Shown piece by piece: positions 33,844 through 48,800 of a stretch of 64,000 nt of DNA (position 1 is its first letter; each line of letters starts with the position of its first letter). The notes below the pieces were generated by a model. It had not been told where the DNA came from and ran no database searches. It saw only the letters and a program-made list of their open reading frames with translations. This DNA is from Artemisia argyi (taxonomy: Eukaryota > Streptophyta > Magnoliopsida > Asterales > Asteraceae), in the NCBI GenBank assembly GCA_030686995.1, contig CM060703.1, positions 7,908,597-7,972,596 of the forward strand. The letters run 5' to 3'. The position numbers were made by a program, and so were the translations under genes.

Positions 33844-36052
33844 TGCGGAAGGCAAGACAATATAACAAATACAATGTCACAGCCAAAAATAAGGTATACA
33901 GTGCCTAAGCTCATGACCCCGAAGCTCGACGTAATCGTATGCAATCAAGCATAAAATGCCCCAAGTAAGTGTTTGCCAGACACTCGGAAGTAATCCGAAT
34001 GATATGCGTCCGTTTCACAGGTTGGCGCGACCAACTCGGACGGGGTGTCAACCCAAATAGATCTATCCACAGCATTCGCGCTCACACGCATGTAATTAAC
34101 GGTTCATGATAAAGGGGACTTCAGTGGCAGTAATAGGTAACTCAGGCAAAGTAACAGTTTTGTATTTATGTCCGCAAAAGCAAGAACTTGTATCCATAAG
34201 AAAGTAATCAAGGATGGAATAAGTAATTCATAATGTATTCAAGAAATCAATCAAGTATTTCAACCATCCAGTAATGTTTGAGAAAATGATTCGCGTTCAA
34301 GTAAAACAAGCATTAAATTTAAATAGTAATGAGCATGTATCTTCCCCCAAAACAGTTGTAAAACAAGTAAAAGTAGGGGTTATTAACTCACCTGGTGCGA
34401 TAGCTACGATGACAAAAGTGAATACACGAAATGAGGCACGATCTCTAATCGCAACCTAATATGAATGATAGTCTAATGTAAGAAATGAAATGATGCTACA
34501 CATGCAAATACGTATGTTATCGATACCACTCGTTAGTTTTGAAAATAATGTTTATCGTCGAAAAATAAATTTTTGACGTCTCGTTAAGTTAATAACCACT
34601 TTTCAGGTAAATATATTGAAACGGTACTCCACGATCCTTGTTTGGTGTTCTATCGGCAAATATAAGGTTTTCGTCGCGAAAAATAAGATTTTCATTAGTT
34701 GAAAACATGCCCAAAATGGCATCGCAAAACAAGTCGCGAAATGTTGTACGTTAAGAGTTAGTGATGAAACTCGGCGTTTTTGAAAACCTTGTAACAATAT
34801 CTTGAAGTCGTCTCATTTAACTTTTGGCTATACGGGTCTCGATCGATGAGAAAATCGACTCTCATTGTTGTTACTTGAAAGTATTATGTTCAACACTTAG
34901 AAAATTTCATTATAGTAAAAGCTGTCAAAATTTATATAGTTTATCGGGTATATAGATGAGATCGTAGTTTATTCGTTATAAGTCTATTCGACGAACGGCC
35001 AATTGATTTGAAAAGCTTGCTGGAAGATCTTGATTTTACTTAACTACAACTCTGACTCAAACTGATCCGATCATAAAGAAAAACAGCCGAGAAAATGGTA
35101 TCTCGCAAAGACAGTTTTGCGGCAATAATAATAGAAAAGCTGATGGAAATATATATATATCGTCGGATTTCAAACACTTGTATCTTTTTCGTTATAAGCC
35201 CGTTTTCTATGTTCTTTATATCCCCGGAATCGTGGGACAACATACTAATATATTTTTGATAAGTCGGGACGGCTATATCAAGTTTTAGGCCTCAAAACAG
35301 TCCATGAAATCTGCCCAACAGCAAGGTATTTTTCAGAAAATAGTTTTCGTCGTTAAAATTGAAAATAGCATATCTTTTTCGTCGTAACTCGGATTTTAGT
35401 GATTCAAGCGGCCACGGTTTCGTTTTTGAAAGTATTTTCTGAATATCTAACCCAATATTACCCAGAAACCCCTGAAGTTTCCACGTTTGGCAAAGATGGA
35501 CAGCAACTATATATGAAAATATTTTTCGTCGTTAAATTTCGGAAAATCATATCTCCTTCGTTATTAACTCGTTTTTATCCCCGTTTTCGGCCATAGTTTC
35601 GTCTCGGAATGTATTTTCTAAATCTTGAGTCCAAAGTTACACCCTAGACCCTGAGTTTCCCACGTTTTACAAAAATGGACAGATCTATATATATAGTGTT
35701 TAAAACTCATTTTTAAGAATCAAGACTTGTTCAATGCTTAACCAATCTACTTCAAATCAACTCCACAAGTACCCAATCCTACCATACTCTTTCTTAGGGT
35801 GTCATGGGTTCCTAAACATCACCAATCTTGGTGGATCTCATGAGATTACTAATAAAAATTGTAGATCTATGTTTATAAACAAAAATAAACAATAAGTGGT
35901 ATGGATCATAGTATATTTGCATGTTTTTGTTACTAGATTATGAAAATATATAAAGTAGATGTTTAAAAGAGTAAGAAAGATTATTAGTAACTTACTTGAA
36001 GATTTGAGATGATTTTTGAGCAAGAAAACTTAAGAATCTTGAGGTTTTTATT

Positions 36053-36274
36053 TCAAAACCTTAACAAGATCAATACTATGACTTGATTAAACACTTGATC
36101 TTGAAAAGTTATGGACTCTCCTTGTTCTTGATGCCTAGGCCGATTATGCCCCAAAGAGAGAAAGGAAGATGAGTTTGCTAGGTGTTGTTGGTGTAAATGA
36201 ATGAATGGTGAAAATGGTGTAATAGAATGGTATATATATATGGACTTGGTCAATATGCAATTAATGTAGTCCAA
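36053..36274 (-). promoter_or_regulatory. D LTR promoter region with TATA box and short leader ORF
   Basis: On the minus strand a TATATATATA box (36240-36231) is followed by a pyrimidine- and CAT-rich leader. A 73-codon frame overlaps it (starting MDYINCILTKSIYIYHSITP). The arrangement fits the U3/R boundary of Ty3/gypsy LTRs. The frame is identical in LTRs 2 and 3 (42293-42514, 48533-48754), but this only reflects their youth; a protein is not claimed. Confidence 0.45.
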
Positions 36275-36910
36275 GTATTATGGTCTTAGGGGGGCATAGG
36301 GCGGCAAAAGGAGGGAAAAAGGGGGACTTGTTGGTGGCTTAATAAATATTTGTGTCCAAATGTTGGATGACTTAGTGTATTAGGTGTTATCGGGTATCGA
36401 GTTAACTAAAAATAAATGTTACCAAGGTGAAATAAAATACGACGAAGTTGTAAAAGTTGTAAAATAATATTCCTGATGATAATCGGGTGTTAGAATAATT
36501 ATTGAATTGAAATAGCGCAAACCGACGAAGTAATGGGCTCCGACCGTAAAATATAGTAATTGATTAGAAAGTACCGGGTAAATTAATAATATAATTTTTA
36601 TATTATAATAATGAGTATGAAAATATGTTAGGATCGTAGTCGGGAGTATCGGGTATACGTTTGTAGTAAAACTGAGTGGTAACGTTAATTACAAATTAAG
36701 CATACGTATATAGAAATAATGCATATCCGTGTAGTAACTAATGTGATGATGATGTGTAGACTATTCCAGTATATATGAAATGTCATTAATAAATGATGCA
36801 TGAATTCACAGCTAAACCACATTGGTTACGCGAATTTGAAGACTCGTAAACTCAGTTTACGTAATGGTGAATGACGATCATGAATAGTGATTCCCTCCGG
36901 GAATGAATAG

Positions 36911-37134
36911 TGTCACATGAATAGTAAAATTTCTAAACACTTCTCGGAATCACAAACTGACTCCGAAAATGATGAATAGTAAAATGATGAATAGTGACCG
37001 GTGAATAGTAACTGATGAATAGTGTCACATGAATAGTAAAATTTCTAAACGCTTCTCGGAATCACAAACTGACTCCGAAAATGATGAATAGTAAAACGAT
37101 GAATAGTGACCGGTGAATAATAACTGATGAATAG
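36911..37134. repeat. 112-bp tandem duplication and GATGAATAGT motifs in the D LTR
   Basis: Two units start TGTCACATGAATAGTAAAAT at 36911 and 37023. Within and around them (G)ATGAATAGT recurs many times. Equivalent copies lie in LTRs 2 and 3 (43151 and 49391 onward). On the minus strand this lies at the start of the LTR, in U3. Confidence 0.8.
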
Positions 37135-37172
37135 TGAATAGGAGAAATGTCCTGAAAATGCGGGTTGTTACA

Positions 37173-39595
37173 GTCTCACCCCCTTAAAAGGAACTTCGTC
37201 CCGAAGTTCAGTTTGTGTTGGTCTCTGAAGTTGTATCGGTGAAAAGATGATGATTTTTATCGTATAAGCTATTGAGCTCTAACAAGGTTCAAGTCTGACG
37301 GCTACTAGGCCTACTCTGTATGAAATATTGAATGATCCAGTGTATATCGGGTTTAACTTTTTGAAGTTTTCTGAATGGTATCATGCCTTTTCTAGGCAGA
37401 ACTTTCAACATAATCATGCCACGAACTTGAAATTCTAATGGTTTACAATTTATCGAACTTGTAACTGATTCTTGATTTGTAGGAAATTCCAGGTTATTCC
37501 ATGAATGCTTATTGGACTAGTGAGTTGGGTTTTTCAAAATTTTGATCCGTCAATAGATGTTGGCACTTCGACCATAGAGGGCCTCAGATGGTGTAGTCTC
37601 TAAGCTCGTGTGGTAACTATGGTTGTAAAAGAATCCGATTTATGGCAAATGGTTAATCCAACCATTTCTAGAGTCAATCACTCATGCTCTGAGCATATCT
37701 TCCTATGTTTGAATCGTTCTCTAATTCTGACCATTGGTCTGTAGATGATAGTTGGTGTGGTTCCAAAGGAATCTTAATGTAATCACTAGGGGTTTGAGGT
37801 GGATCAAATTCCTCTATTAGAGATAATTGAAATGGGTATCATGAATCTTGTGGAAAAACTTACAAGGTTAATTTTGTCAAAGGGTGTTGTTGACAATAAT
37901 AGATTAGGATTGGGATAAGGTTGTGATTCCTCTGCAGGAATGTCATGAATCGAGTCTCTCTCCACCTACGGTGCTTAGTCTCCATTACTAAGATTTTCCC
38001 CCAAGCTCTATGTCATCAATTCACAAAATCCTAAATGTACAAGTGATGTAATATAGTGATTGATTTTTCAAAGTTTGTTTTGAGATTGTGTGTTTTGTTC
38101 ATAAACCTTCCCTGAATAGATGAATTTACAACTTTAATCAAACGGCTTTCCAAGTAACATTTTTTTGATGTTTCAAAATTTAATAGTTATGCAAGATAGC
38201 ACAGTTTTCAACATAAGGTGGATAATATGGTTTACCAAGATCGATGTTTAAAATTTCCTAACATTCAATAGTTTTGTAAAAGATTAACCAAAAGGAATTT
38301 GCTTGTCAAAATAAGTGCCTCAGAAAAGTATTTCTTACAAGATACATGTTTTGTATCACGGTAGTTTGGAGAAAAATCCATTTTAAAAGTGAAAGTATTA
38401 AGAGGATAAAATAGCCAGGTATGTATGTCTGCACAAATGCATAGGTGTCTAACATGTTTGAATAAAGTGTATTGGTGATGACATGTTCAATCTATAGTCT
38501 CGGTTAAGAGGTTAGATTTATCTCTATGGTGTTTCTTAGCGAGCATTCGCATCGAAACTAATCTTGTAATTCAGTCAAGCCAAAACTTTCTAGATGATAG
38601 AATTTTGGCGATCAGGCCAGTGATAGTGGTTCAAATGGTTTTGTGATATCTTGAGACTTCGGTTGAGTTTTGAATGGTCTTAATGTGCCGAGGGATCATC
38701 CTCATAGAAGGTATGGAAAGTCTTTCCTAGGGAGGTCATTGATAATATCCACTTATCAATATTGGGAGTAGTGAGGGATGAGTGTCATAGGATTCTATAG
38801 AGTGTCACCTAATTCCTTATATAAATTGGGGTGAGAAAGGGACTGATAATGATGGTGAGGAGGGAAAAGACTGTGACAACTGCAACATAATAAGATTGTG
38901 ATGAAAGAAAATACTGTGATGTAAGTGTATCGTACATAGACGTGAATGTTCATGAGATGAAATGACTAGTTGACATGCTTCCAATCGGTGGTTCACGAAG
39001 TGATGAAAAATATGAATGTTCTGACAACGAGGGTATACACACACATAGATGAAACATTTGGAAAATGAGTTGAGAATTTATTCCAGACAAAATTTTATTA
39101 TAACCATTCTCAGTGTTGCAAAATTCATCTCTGAGTCAGACATAGGTGGTCAGCCTATATCTCACTATCCCGGGTTGAAGATAGATGACCAGTCTATATT
39201 CCACCAAGGTTCCATAAATTTTGAAATACTCAGCTTAGTTATACTAAGACTATGTCCTTCACAGATACCCATACGTTCTGAAAGACAAAAGCAAGTGACC
39301 AAACTCGAGGTCAATTTATGAAACTATGCAAGGAAAAACATAACGTGATGACATATATGATACGTGAATATGCTTATATGAAAGACAATTGTAGTAATCA
39401 ATTAGAATAAATGAATATGATGTACCAGATAATGAGATACAAATCTCATCACCTATGTCAGCAACTAACCACAAATGAGGCTTCAGCTTGGCAGGCAGGC
39501 AGGTGACGGTCATAGGGTTAAGTTTTCATAAAAGTAGCTATAGTCTAGGTTTTAAAAACACTTAGTTCGCTATAGCCAAAGCTCTGATACCAATC
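37173..39595 (-). other. Internal region 1 of element D
   Basis: 2423 bp. At its left end, minus strand, is the polypurine tract CTTTTAAGGGGGTGAGAC next to the LTR. At its right end TGGTATCAGAGC (39592-39581) is an exact initiator-Met primer site, three bases from the LTR. Around 37730-37760 the minus strand reads a decayed Ty3/gypsy integrase piece (YHLQTNGQN-stop-RTIQT pattern) with many stops. The remaining sequence has no domain. The second copy is 43413-45835. Confidence 0.85.
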
Positions 39596-42500
39596 TGTCA
39601 CACCCCCAGAATCGGGTCCAGCGGAAGCGTACGTGTAGCTGGGGTGTAACTCAATTGGTATTACAACACAAGTTCAAAAATGGTTTTCACTTGAATTATT
39701 TAGAATAAAGTAGCTTAATCAAAAATGTTGAGTTTACATTGTTAAAAATAGTGCGGAAGTAGGCCCTTAAAATAGTTTAAAATGGTCCCCATATGATTAT
39801 CAGAGTCTTCTATGACCATGCCATGCCCTGCCAAAACCTCTAGTAGCGTGCCATTGCTTAAAACCTGAAAATACATGCTAAAACGTCAGCATAAAGCTGG
39901 TGAGTTCATAGGTTTAGTAAACAAGTATTTCCTGTAAACAAGTGTTTTCAGTAATCAAGTATTTTCCGTAAACAAGTATTTTCAGTAATCAAGTATTTTC
40001 CGTAAACAAGTATTTTCAGTAATCAAGTATTTTCCGTAAACAAGTATTTTCAGTAATCAAGTATTTTCCGTAAACAAGTATTTTGCGGAAGGCAAGACAA
40101 TATAACAAATACAATGTCACAGCCAAAAATAAGGTATACAGTGCCTAAGCTCATGACCCCGAAGCTCGACGTAATCGTATGCAATCAAGCATAAAATGCC
40201 CCAAGTAAGTGTTTGCCAGACACTCGGAAGTAATCCGAATGATATGCGTCCGTTTCACAGGTTGGCGCGACCAACTCGGACGGGGTGTCAACCCAAATAG
40301 ATCTATCCACAGCATTCGCGCTCACACGCATGTAATTAACGGTTCATGATAAAGGGGACTTCAGTGGCAGTAATAGGTAACTCAGGCAAAGTAACAGTTT
40401 TGTATTTATGTCCGCAAAAGCAAGAACTTGTATCCATAAGAAAGTAATCAAGGATGGAATAAGTAATTCATAATGTATTCAAGAAATCAATCAAGTATTT
40501 CAACCATCCAGTAATGTTTGAGAAAATGATTCGCGTTCAAGTAAAACAAGCATTAAATTTAAATAGTAATGAGCATGTATCTTCCCCCAAAACAGTTGTA
40601 AAACAAGTAAAAGTAGGGGTTATGAACTCACCTGGTGCGATAGCTACGATGACAAAAGTGAATACACGAAATGAGGCACGATCTCTAATCGCAACCTAAT
40701 ATGAATGATAGTCTAATGTAAGAAATGAAATGATGCTACACATGCAAATACGTATGTTATCGATACCACTCGTTAGTTTTGAAAATAATGTTTATCGTCG
40801 AAAAATAAATTTTTGACGTCTCGTTAAGTTAATAACCACTTTTCAGGTAAATATATTGAAACGGTACTCCACGATCCTTGTTTGGTGTTCTATCGGCAAA
40901 TATAAGGTTTTCGTCGCGAAAAATAAGATTTTCATTAGTTGAAAACATGCCCAAAATGGCCTCGCAAAACAAGTCGCGAAATGTTGTACGTTAAGAGTTA
41001 GTGATGAAACTCGGCGTTTTTGAAAACCTTGTAACAATATCTTGAAGTCGTCTCATTTAACTTTTGGCTATACGGGTCTCGATCGATGAGAAAATCGACT
41101 CTCATTGTTGTTACTTGAAAGTATTATGTTCAACACTTAGAAAATTTCATTATAGTAAAAGCTGTCAAAATTTATATAGTTTATCGGGTATATAGATGAG
41201 ATCGTAGTTTATTCGTTATAAGTCTATTCGACGAACGGCCAATTGATTTGAAAAGCTTGCTGGAAGATCTTGATTTTACTTAACTACAGCTCTGACTCAA
41301 ACTGATCCGATCATAAAGAAAAACAGCCGAGAAAATGGTATCTCGCAAAGACAGTTTTGCGGCAATAATAATAGAAAAGCTGATGGAAATATATATATAT
41401 CGTCGGATTTCAAACACTTGTATCTTTTTCGTTATAAGCCCGTTTTCTATGTTCTTTATATCCCCGGAATCGTGGGACAACATACTAATATATTTTTGAT
41501 AAGTCGGGACGGCTATATCAAGTTTTAGGCCTCAAAACAGTCCATGAAATCTGCCCAACAGCAAGGTATTTTTCAGAAAATAGTTTTCGTCGTTAAAATT
41601 GAAAATAGCATATCTTTTTCGTCGTAACTCGGATTTTAGTGATTCAAGCGGCCACGGTTTCGTTTTTGAAAGTATTTTCTGAATATCTAACCCAATATTA
41701 CCCAGAAACCCCTGAAGTTTCCACGTTTGGCAAAGATGGACAGCAACTATATATGAAAATATTTTTCGTCGTTAAATTTCGGAAAATCATATCTCCTTCG
41801 TTATTAACTCGTTTTTATCCCCGTTTTCGGCCATAGTTTCGTCTCGGAATGTATTTTCTAAATCTTGAGTCCAAAGTTACACCCTAGACCCTGAGTTTCC
41901 CACGTTTTACAAAAATGGACAGATCTATATATATAGTGTTTAAAACTCATTTTTAAGAATCAAGACTTGTTCAATGCTTAACCAATCTACTTCAAATCAA
42001 CTCCACAAGTACCCAATCCTACCATACTCTTTCTTAGGGTGTCATGGGTTCCTAAACATCACCAATCTTGGTGGATCTCATGAGATTACTAATAAAAATT
42101 GTAGATCTATGTTTATAAACAAAAATAAACAATAAGTGGTATGGATCATAGTATATTTGCATGTTTTTGTTACTAGATTATGAAAATATATAAAGTAGAT
42201 GTTTAAAAGAGTAAGAAAGATTATTAGTAACTTACTTGAAGATTTGAGATGATTTTTGAGCAAGAAAACTTAAGAATCTTGAGGTTTTTATTTCAAAACC
42301 TTAACAAGATCAATACTATGACTTGATTAAACACTTGATCTTGAAAAGTTATGGACTCTCCTTGTTCTTGATGCCTAGGCCGATTATGCCCCAAAGAGAG
42401 AAAGGAAGATGAGTTTGCTAGGTGTTGTTGGTGTAAATGAATGAATGGTGAAAATGGTGTAATAGAATGGTATATATATATGGACTTGGTCAATATGCAA

Positions 42501-43412
42501 TTAATGTAGTCCAAGTATTATGGTCTTAGGGGGGCATAGGGCGGCAAAAGGAGGGAAAAAGGGGGACTTGTTGGTGGCTTAATAAATATTTGTGTCCAAA
42601 TGTTGGATGACTTAGTGTATTAGGTGTTATCGGGTATCGAGTTAACTAAAAATAAATGTTACCAAGGTGAAATAAAATACGACGAAGTTGTAAAAGTTGT
42701 AAAATAATATTCCTGATGATAATCGGGTGTTAGAATAATTATTGAATTGAAATAGCGCAAACCGACGAAGTAATGGGCTCCGACCGTAAAATATAGTAAT
42801 TGATTAGAAAGTACCGGGTAAATTAATAATATAATTTTTATATTATAATAATGAGTATGAAAATATGTTAGGATCGTAGTCGGGAGTATCGGGTATACGT
42901 TTGTAGTAAAACTGAGTGGTAACGTTAATTACAAATTAAGCATACGTATATAGAAATAATGCATATCCGTGTAGTAACTAATGTGATGATGATGTGTAGA
43001 CTATTCCAGTATATATGAAATGTCATTAATAAATGATGCATGAATTCACAGCTAAACCACATTGGTTACGCGAATTTGAAGACTCGTAAACTCAGTTTAC
43101 GTAATGGTGAATGACGATCATGAATAGTGATTCCCTCCGGGAATGAATAGTGTCACATGAATAGTAAAATTTCTAAACACTTCTCGGAATCACAAACTGA
43201 CTCCGAAAATGATGAATAGTAAAATGATGAATAGTGACCGGTGAATAGTAACTGATGAATAGTGTCACATGAATAGTAAAATTTCTAAACGCTTCTCGGA
43301 ATCACAAACTGACTCCGAAAATGATGAATAGTAAAACGATGAATAGTGACCGGTGAATAATAACTGATGAATAGTGAATAGGAGAAATGTCCTGAAAATG
43401 CGGGTTGTTACA
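39596..43412 (-). repeat. LTR 2 (middle) of element D
   Basis: It matches LTR 3 at the six sites where LTR 1 differs (offsets 28-1693) but matches LTR 1 at offset 3583 where LTR 3 differs. This is the pattern expected of a crossover product between a 3' and a 5' LTR. Confidence 0.93.
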
Positions 43413-45835
43413 GTCTCACCCCCTTAAAAGGAACTTCGTCCCGAAGTTCAGTTTGTGTTGGTCTCTGAAGTTGTATCGGTGAAAAGATGATGATTTTTAT
43501 CGTATAAGCTATTGAGCTCTAACAAGGTTCAAGTCTGACGGCTACTAGGCCTACTCTGTATGAAATATTGAATGATCCAGTGTATATCGGGTTTAACTTT
43601 TTGAAGTTTTCTGAATGGTATCATGCCTTTTCTAGGCAGAACTTTCAACATAATCATGCCACGAACTTGAAATTCTAATGGTTTACAATTTATCGAACTT
43701 GTAACTGATTCTTGATTTGTAGGAAATTCCAGGTTATTCCATGAATGCTTATTGGACTAGTGAGTTGGGTTTTTCAAAATTTTGATCCGTCAATAGATGT
43801 TGGCACTTCGACCATAGAGGGCCTCAGATGGTGTAGTCTCTAAGCTCGTGTGGTAACTATGGTTGTAAAAGAATCCGATTTATGGCAAATGGTTAATCCA
43901 ACCATTTCTAGAGTCAATCACTCATGCTCTGAGCATATCTTCCTATGTTTGAATCGTTCTCTAATTCTGACCATTGGTCTGTAGATGATAGTTGGTGTGG
44001 TTCCAAAGGAATCTTAATGTAATCACTAGGGGTTTGAGGTGGATCAAATTCCTCTATTAGAGATAATTGAAATGGGTATCATGAATCTTGTGGAAAAACT
44101 TACAAGGTTAATTTTGTCAAAGGGTGTTGTTGACAATAATAGATTAGGATTGGGATAAGGTTGTGATTCCTCTGCAGGAATGTCATGAATCGAGTCTCTC
44201 TCCACCTACGGTGCTTAGTCTCCATTACTAAGATTTTCCCCCAAGCTCTATGTCATCAATTCACAAAATCCTAAATGTACAAGTGATGTAATATAGTGAT
44301 TGATTTTTCAAAGTTTGTTTTGAGATTGTGTGTTTTGTTCATAAACCTTCCCTGAATAGATGAATTTACAACTTTAATCAAACGGCTTTCCAAGTAACAT
44401 TTTTTTGATGTTTCAAAATTTAATAGTTATGCAAGATAGCACAGTTTTCAACATAAGGTGGATAATATGGTTTACCAAGATCGATGTTTAAAATTTCCTA
44501 ACATTCAATAGTTTTGTAAAAGATTAACCAAAAGGAATTTGCTTGTCAAAATAAGTGCCTCAGAAAAGTATTTCTTACAAGATACATGTTTTGTATCACG
44601 GTAGTTTGGAGAAAAATCCATTTTAAAAGTGAAAGTATTAAGAGGATAAAATAGCCAGGTATGTATGTCTGCACAAATGCATAGGTGTCTAACATGTTTG
44701 AATAAAGTGTATTGGTGATGACATGTTCAATCTATAGTCTCGGTTAAGAGGTTAGATTTATCTCTATGGTGTTTCTTAGCGAGCATTCGCATCGAAACTA
44801 ATCTTGTAATTCAGTCAAGCCAAAACTTTCTAGATGATAGAATTTTGGCGATCAGGCCAGTGATAGTGGTTCAAATGGTTTTGTGATATCTTGAGACTTC
44901 GGTTGAGTTTTGAATGGTCTTAATGTGCCGAGGGATCATCCTCATAGAAGGTATGGAAAGTCTTTCCTAGGGAGGTCATTGATAATATCCACTTATCAAT
45001 ATTGGGAGTAGTGAGGGATGAGTGTCATAGGATTCTATAGAGTGTCACCTAATTCCTTATATAAATTGGGGTGAGAAAGGGACTGATAATGATGGTGAGG
45101 AGGGAAAAGACTGTGACAACTGCAACATAATAAGATTGTGATGAAAGAAAATACTGTGATGTAAGTGTATCGTACATAGACGTGAATGTTCATGAGATGA
45201 AATGACTAGTTGACATGCTTCCAATCGGTGGTTCACGAAGTGATGAAAAATATGAATGTTCTGACAACGAGGGTATACACACACATAGATGAAACATTTG
45301 GAAAATGAGTTGAGAATTTATTCCAGACAAAATTTTATTATAACCATTCTCAGTGTTGCAAAATTCATCTCTGAGTCAGACATAGGTGGTCAGCCTATAT
45401 CTCACTATCCCGGGTTGAAGATAGATGACCAGTCTATATTCCACCAAGGTTCCATAAATTTTGAAATACTCAGCTTAGTTATACTAAGACTATGTCCTTC
45501 ACAGATACCCATACGTTCTGAAAGACAAAAGCAAGTGACCAAACTCGAGGTCAATTTATGAAACTATGCAAGGAAAAACATAACGTGATGACATATATGA
45601 TACGTGAACATGCTTATATGAAAGACAATTGTAGTAATCAATTAGAATAAATGAATATGATGTACCAGATAATGAGATACAAATCTCATCACCTATGTCA
45701 GCAACTAACCACAAATGAGGCTTCAGCTTGGCAGGCAGGCAGGTGACGGTCATAGGGTTAAGTTTTCATAAAAGTAGCTATAGTCTAGGTTTTAAAAACA
45801 CTTAGTTCGCTATAGCCAAAGCTCTGATACCAATC
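43413..45835 (-). other. Internal region 2 of element D
   Basis: 2423 bp, one difference from internal region 1 found by eye (C at 45609 against T at 39369). Same primer site (45832-45821), purine tract and decayed integrase trace. Confidence 0.88.
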
Positions 45836-48800
45836 TGTCACACCCCCAGAATCGGGTCCAGCGGAAGCGTACGTGTAGCTGGGGTGTAACTCAATTGGTA
45901 TTACAACACAAGTTCAAAAATGGTTTTCACTTGAATTATTTAGAATAAAGTAGCTTAATCAAAAATGTTGAGTTTACATTGTTAAAAATAGTGCGGAAGT
46001 AGGCCCTTAAAATAGTTTAAAATGGTCCCCATATGATTATCAGAGTCTTCTATGACCATGCCATGCCCTGCCAAAACCTCTAGTAGCGTGCCATTGCTTA
46101 AAACCTGAAAATACATGCTAAAACGTCAGCATAAAGCTGGTGAGTTCATAGGTTTAGTAAACAAGTATTTCCTGTAAACAAGTGTTTTCAGTAATCAAGT
46201 ATTTTCCGTAAACAAGTATTTTCAGTAATCAAGTATTTTCCGTAAACAAGTATTTTCAGTAATCAAGTATTTTCCGTAAACAAGTATTTTCAGTAATCAA
46301 GTATTTTCCGTAAACAAGTATTTTGCGGAAGGCAAGACAATATAACAAATACAATGTCACAGCCAAAAATAAGGTATACAGTGCCTAAGCTCATGACCCC
46401 GAAGCTCGACGTAATCGTATGCAATCAAGCATAAAATGCCCCAAGTAAGTGTTTGCCAGACACTCGGAAGTAATCCGAATGATATGCGTCCGTTTCACAG
46501 GTTGGCGCGACCAACTCGGACGGGGTGTCAACCCAAATAGATCTATCCACAGCATTCGCGCTCACACGCATGTAATTAACGGTTCATGATAAAGGGGACT
46601 TCAGTGGCAGTAATAGGTAACTCAGGCAAAGTAACAGTTTTGTATTTATGTCCGCAAAAGCAAGAACTTGTATCCATAAGAAAGTAATCAAGGATGGAAT
46701 AAGTAATTCATAATGTATTCAAGAAATCAATCAAGTATTTCAACCATCCAGTAATGTTTGAGAAAATGATTCGCGTTCAAGTAAAACAAGCATTAAATTT
46801 AAATAGTAATGAGCATGTATCTTCCCCCAAAACAGTTGTAAAACAAGTAAAAGTAGGGGTTATGAACTCACCTGGTGCGATAGCTACGATGACAAAAGTG
46901 AATACACGAAATGAGGCACGATCTCTAATCGCAACCTAATATGAATGATAGTCTAATGTAAGAAATGAAATGATGCTACACATGCAAATACGTATGTTAT
47001 CGATACCACTCGTTAGTTTTGAAAATAATGTTTATCGTCGAAAAATAAATTTTTGACGTCTCGTTAAGTTAATAACCACTTTTCAGGTAAATATATTGAA
47101 ACGGTACTCCACGATCCTTGTTTGGTGTTCTATCGGCAAATATAAGGTTTTCGTCGCGAAAAATAAGATTTTCATTAGTTGAAAACATGCCCAAAATGGC
47201 CTCGCAAAACAAGTCGCGAAATGTTGTACGTTAAGAGTTAGTGATGAAACTCGGCGTTTTTGAAAACCTTGTAACAATATCTTGAAGTCGTCTCATTTAA
47301 CTTTTGGCTATACGGGTCTCGATCGATGAGAAAATCGACTCTCATTGTTGTTACTTGAAAGTATTATGTTCAACACTTAGAAAATTTCATTATAGTAAAA
47401 GCTGTCAAAATTTATATAGTTTATCGGGTATATAGATGAGATCGTAGTTTATTCGTTATAAGTCTATTCGACGAACGGCCAATTGATTTGAAAAGCTTGC
47501 TGGAAGATCTTGATTTTACTTAACTACAGCTCTGACTCAAACTGATCCGATCATAAAGAAAAACAGCCGAGAAAATGGTATCTCGCAAAGACAGTTTTGC
47601 GGCAATAATAATAGAAAAGCTGATGGAAATATATATATATCGTCGGATTTCAAACACTTGTATCTTTTTCGTTATAAGCCCGTTTTCTATGTTCTTTATA
47701 TCCCCGGAATCGTGGGACAACATACTAATATATTTTTGATAAGTCGGGACGGCTATATCAAGTTTTAGGCCTCAAAACAGTCCATGAAATCTGCCCAACA
47801 GCAAGGTATTTTTCAGAAAATAGTTTTCGTCGTTAAAATTGAAAATAGCATATCTTTTTCGTCGTAACTCGGATTTTAGTGATTCAAGCGGCCACGGTTT
47901 CGTTTTTGAAAGTATTTTCTGAATATCTAACCCAATATTACCCAGAAACCCCTGAAGTTTCCACGTTTGGCAAAGATGGACAGCAACTATATATGAAAAT
48001 ATTTTTCGTCGTTAAATTTCGGAAAATCATATCTCCTTCGTTATTAACTCGTTTTTATCCCCGTTTTCGGCCATAGTTTCGTCTCGGAATGTATTTTCTA
48101 AATCTTGAGTCCAAAGTTACACCCTAGACCCTGAGTTTCCCACGTTTTACAAAAATGGACAGATCTATATATATAGTGTTTAAAACTCATTTTTAAGAAT
48201 CAAGACTTGTTCAATGCTTAACCAATCTACTTCAAATCAACTCCACAAGTACCCAATCCTACCATACTCTTTCTTAGGGTGTCATGGGTTCCTAAACATC
48301 ACCAATCTTGGTGGATCTCATGAGATTACTAATAAAAATTGTAGATCTATGTTTATAAACAAAAATAAACAATAAGTGGTATGGATCATAGTATATTTGC
48401 ATGTTTTTGTTACTAGATTATGAAAATATATAAAGTAGATGTTTAAAAGAGTAAGAAAGATTATTAGTAACTTACTTGAAGATTTGAGATGATTTTTGAG
48501 CAAGAAAACTTAAGAATCTTGAGGTTTTTATTTCAAAACCTTAACAAGATCAATACTATGACTTGATTAAACACTTGATCTTGAAAAGTTATGGACTCTC
48601 CTTGTTCTTGATGCCTAGGCCGATTATGCCCCAAAGAGAGAAAGGAAGATGAGTTTGCTAGGTGTTGTTGGTGTAAATGAATGAATGGTGAAAATGGTGT
48701 AATAGAATGGTATATATATATGGACTTGGTCAATATGCAATTAATGTAGTCCAAGTATTATGGTCTTAGGGGGGCATAGGGCGGCAAAAGGAGGGAAAAA

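Larger units (their letters stand above)
33356..37172 (-). repeat. LTR 1 of element D (3' LTR in element orientation)
   Basis: 3817 bp. It differs from LTRs 2 and 3 at 33384, 33693, 33727, 34384, 34721 and 35049. It contains a 34-bp minisatellite (33677-33843), a TATATATATA box on the minus strand at 36231-36240 and a 112-bp tandem duplication near its right end. Confidence 0.93.

Noticed and set aside
34274..36274. Short ORFs of 61-73 codons repeated in all three D LTRs
   Set aside because: Identity between copies reflects recent duplication, not selection; no domain or codon signal is seen.
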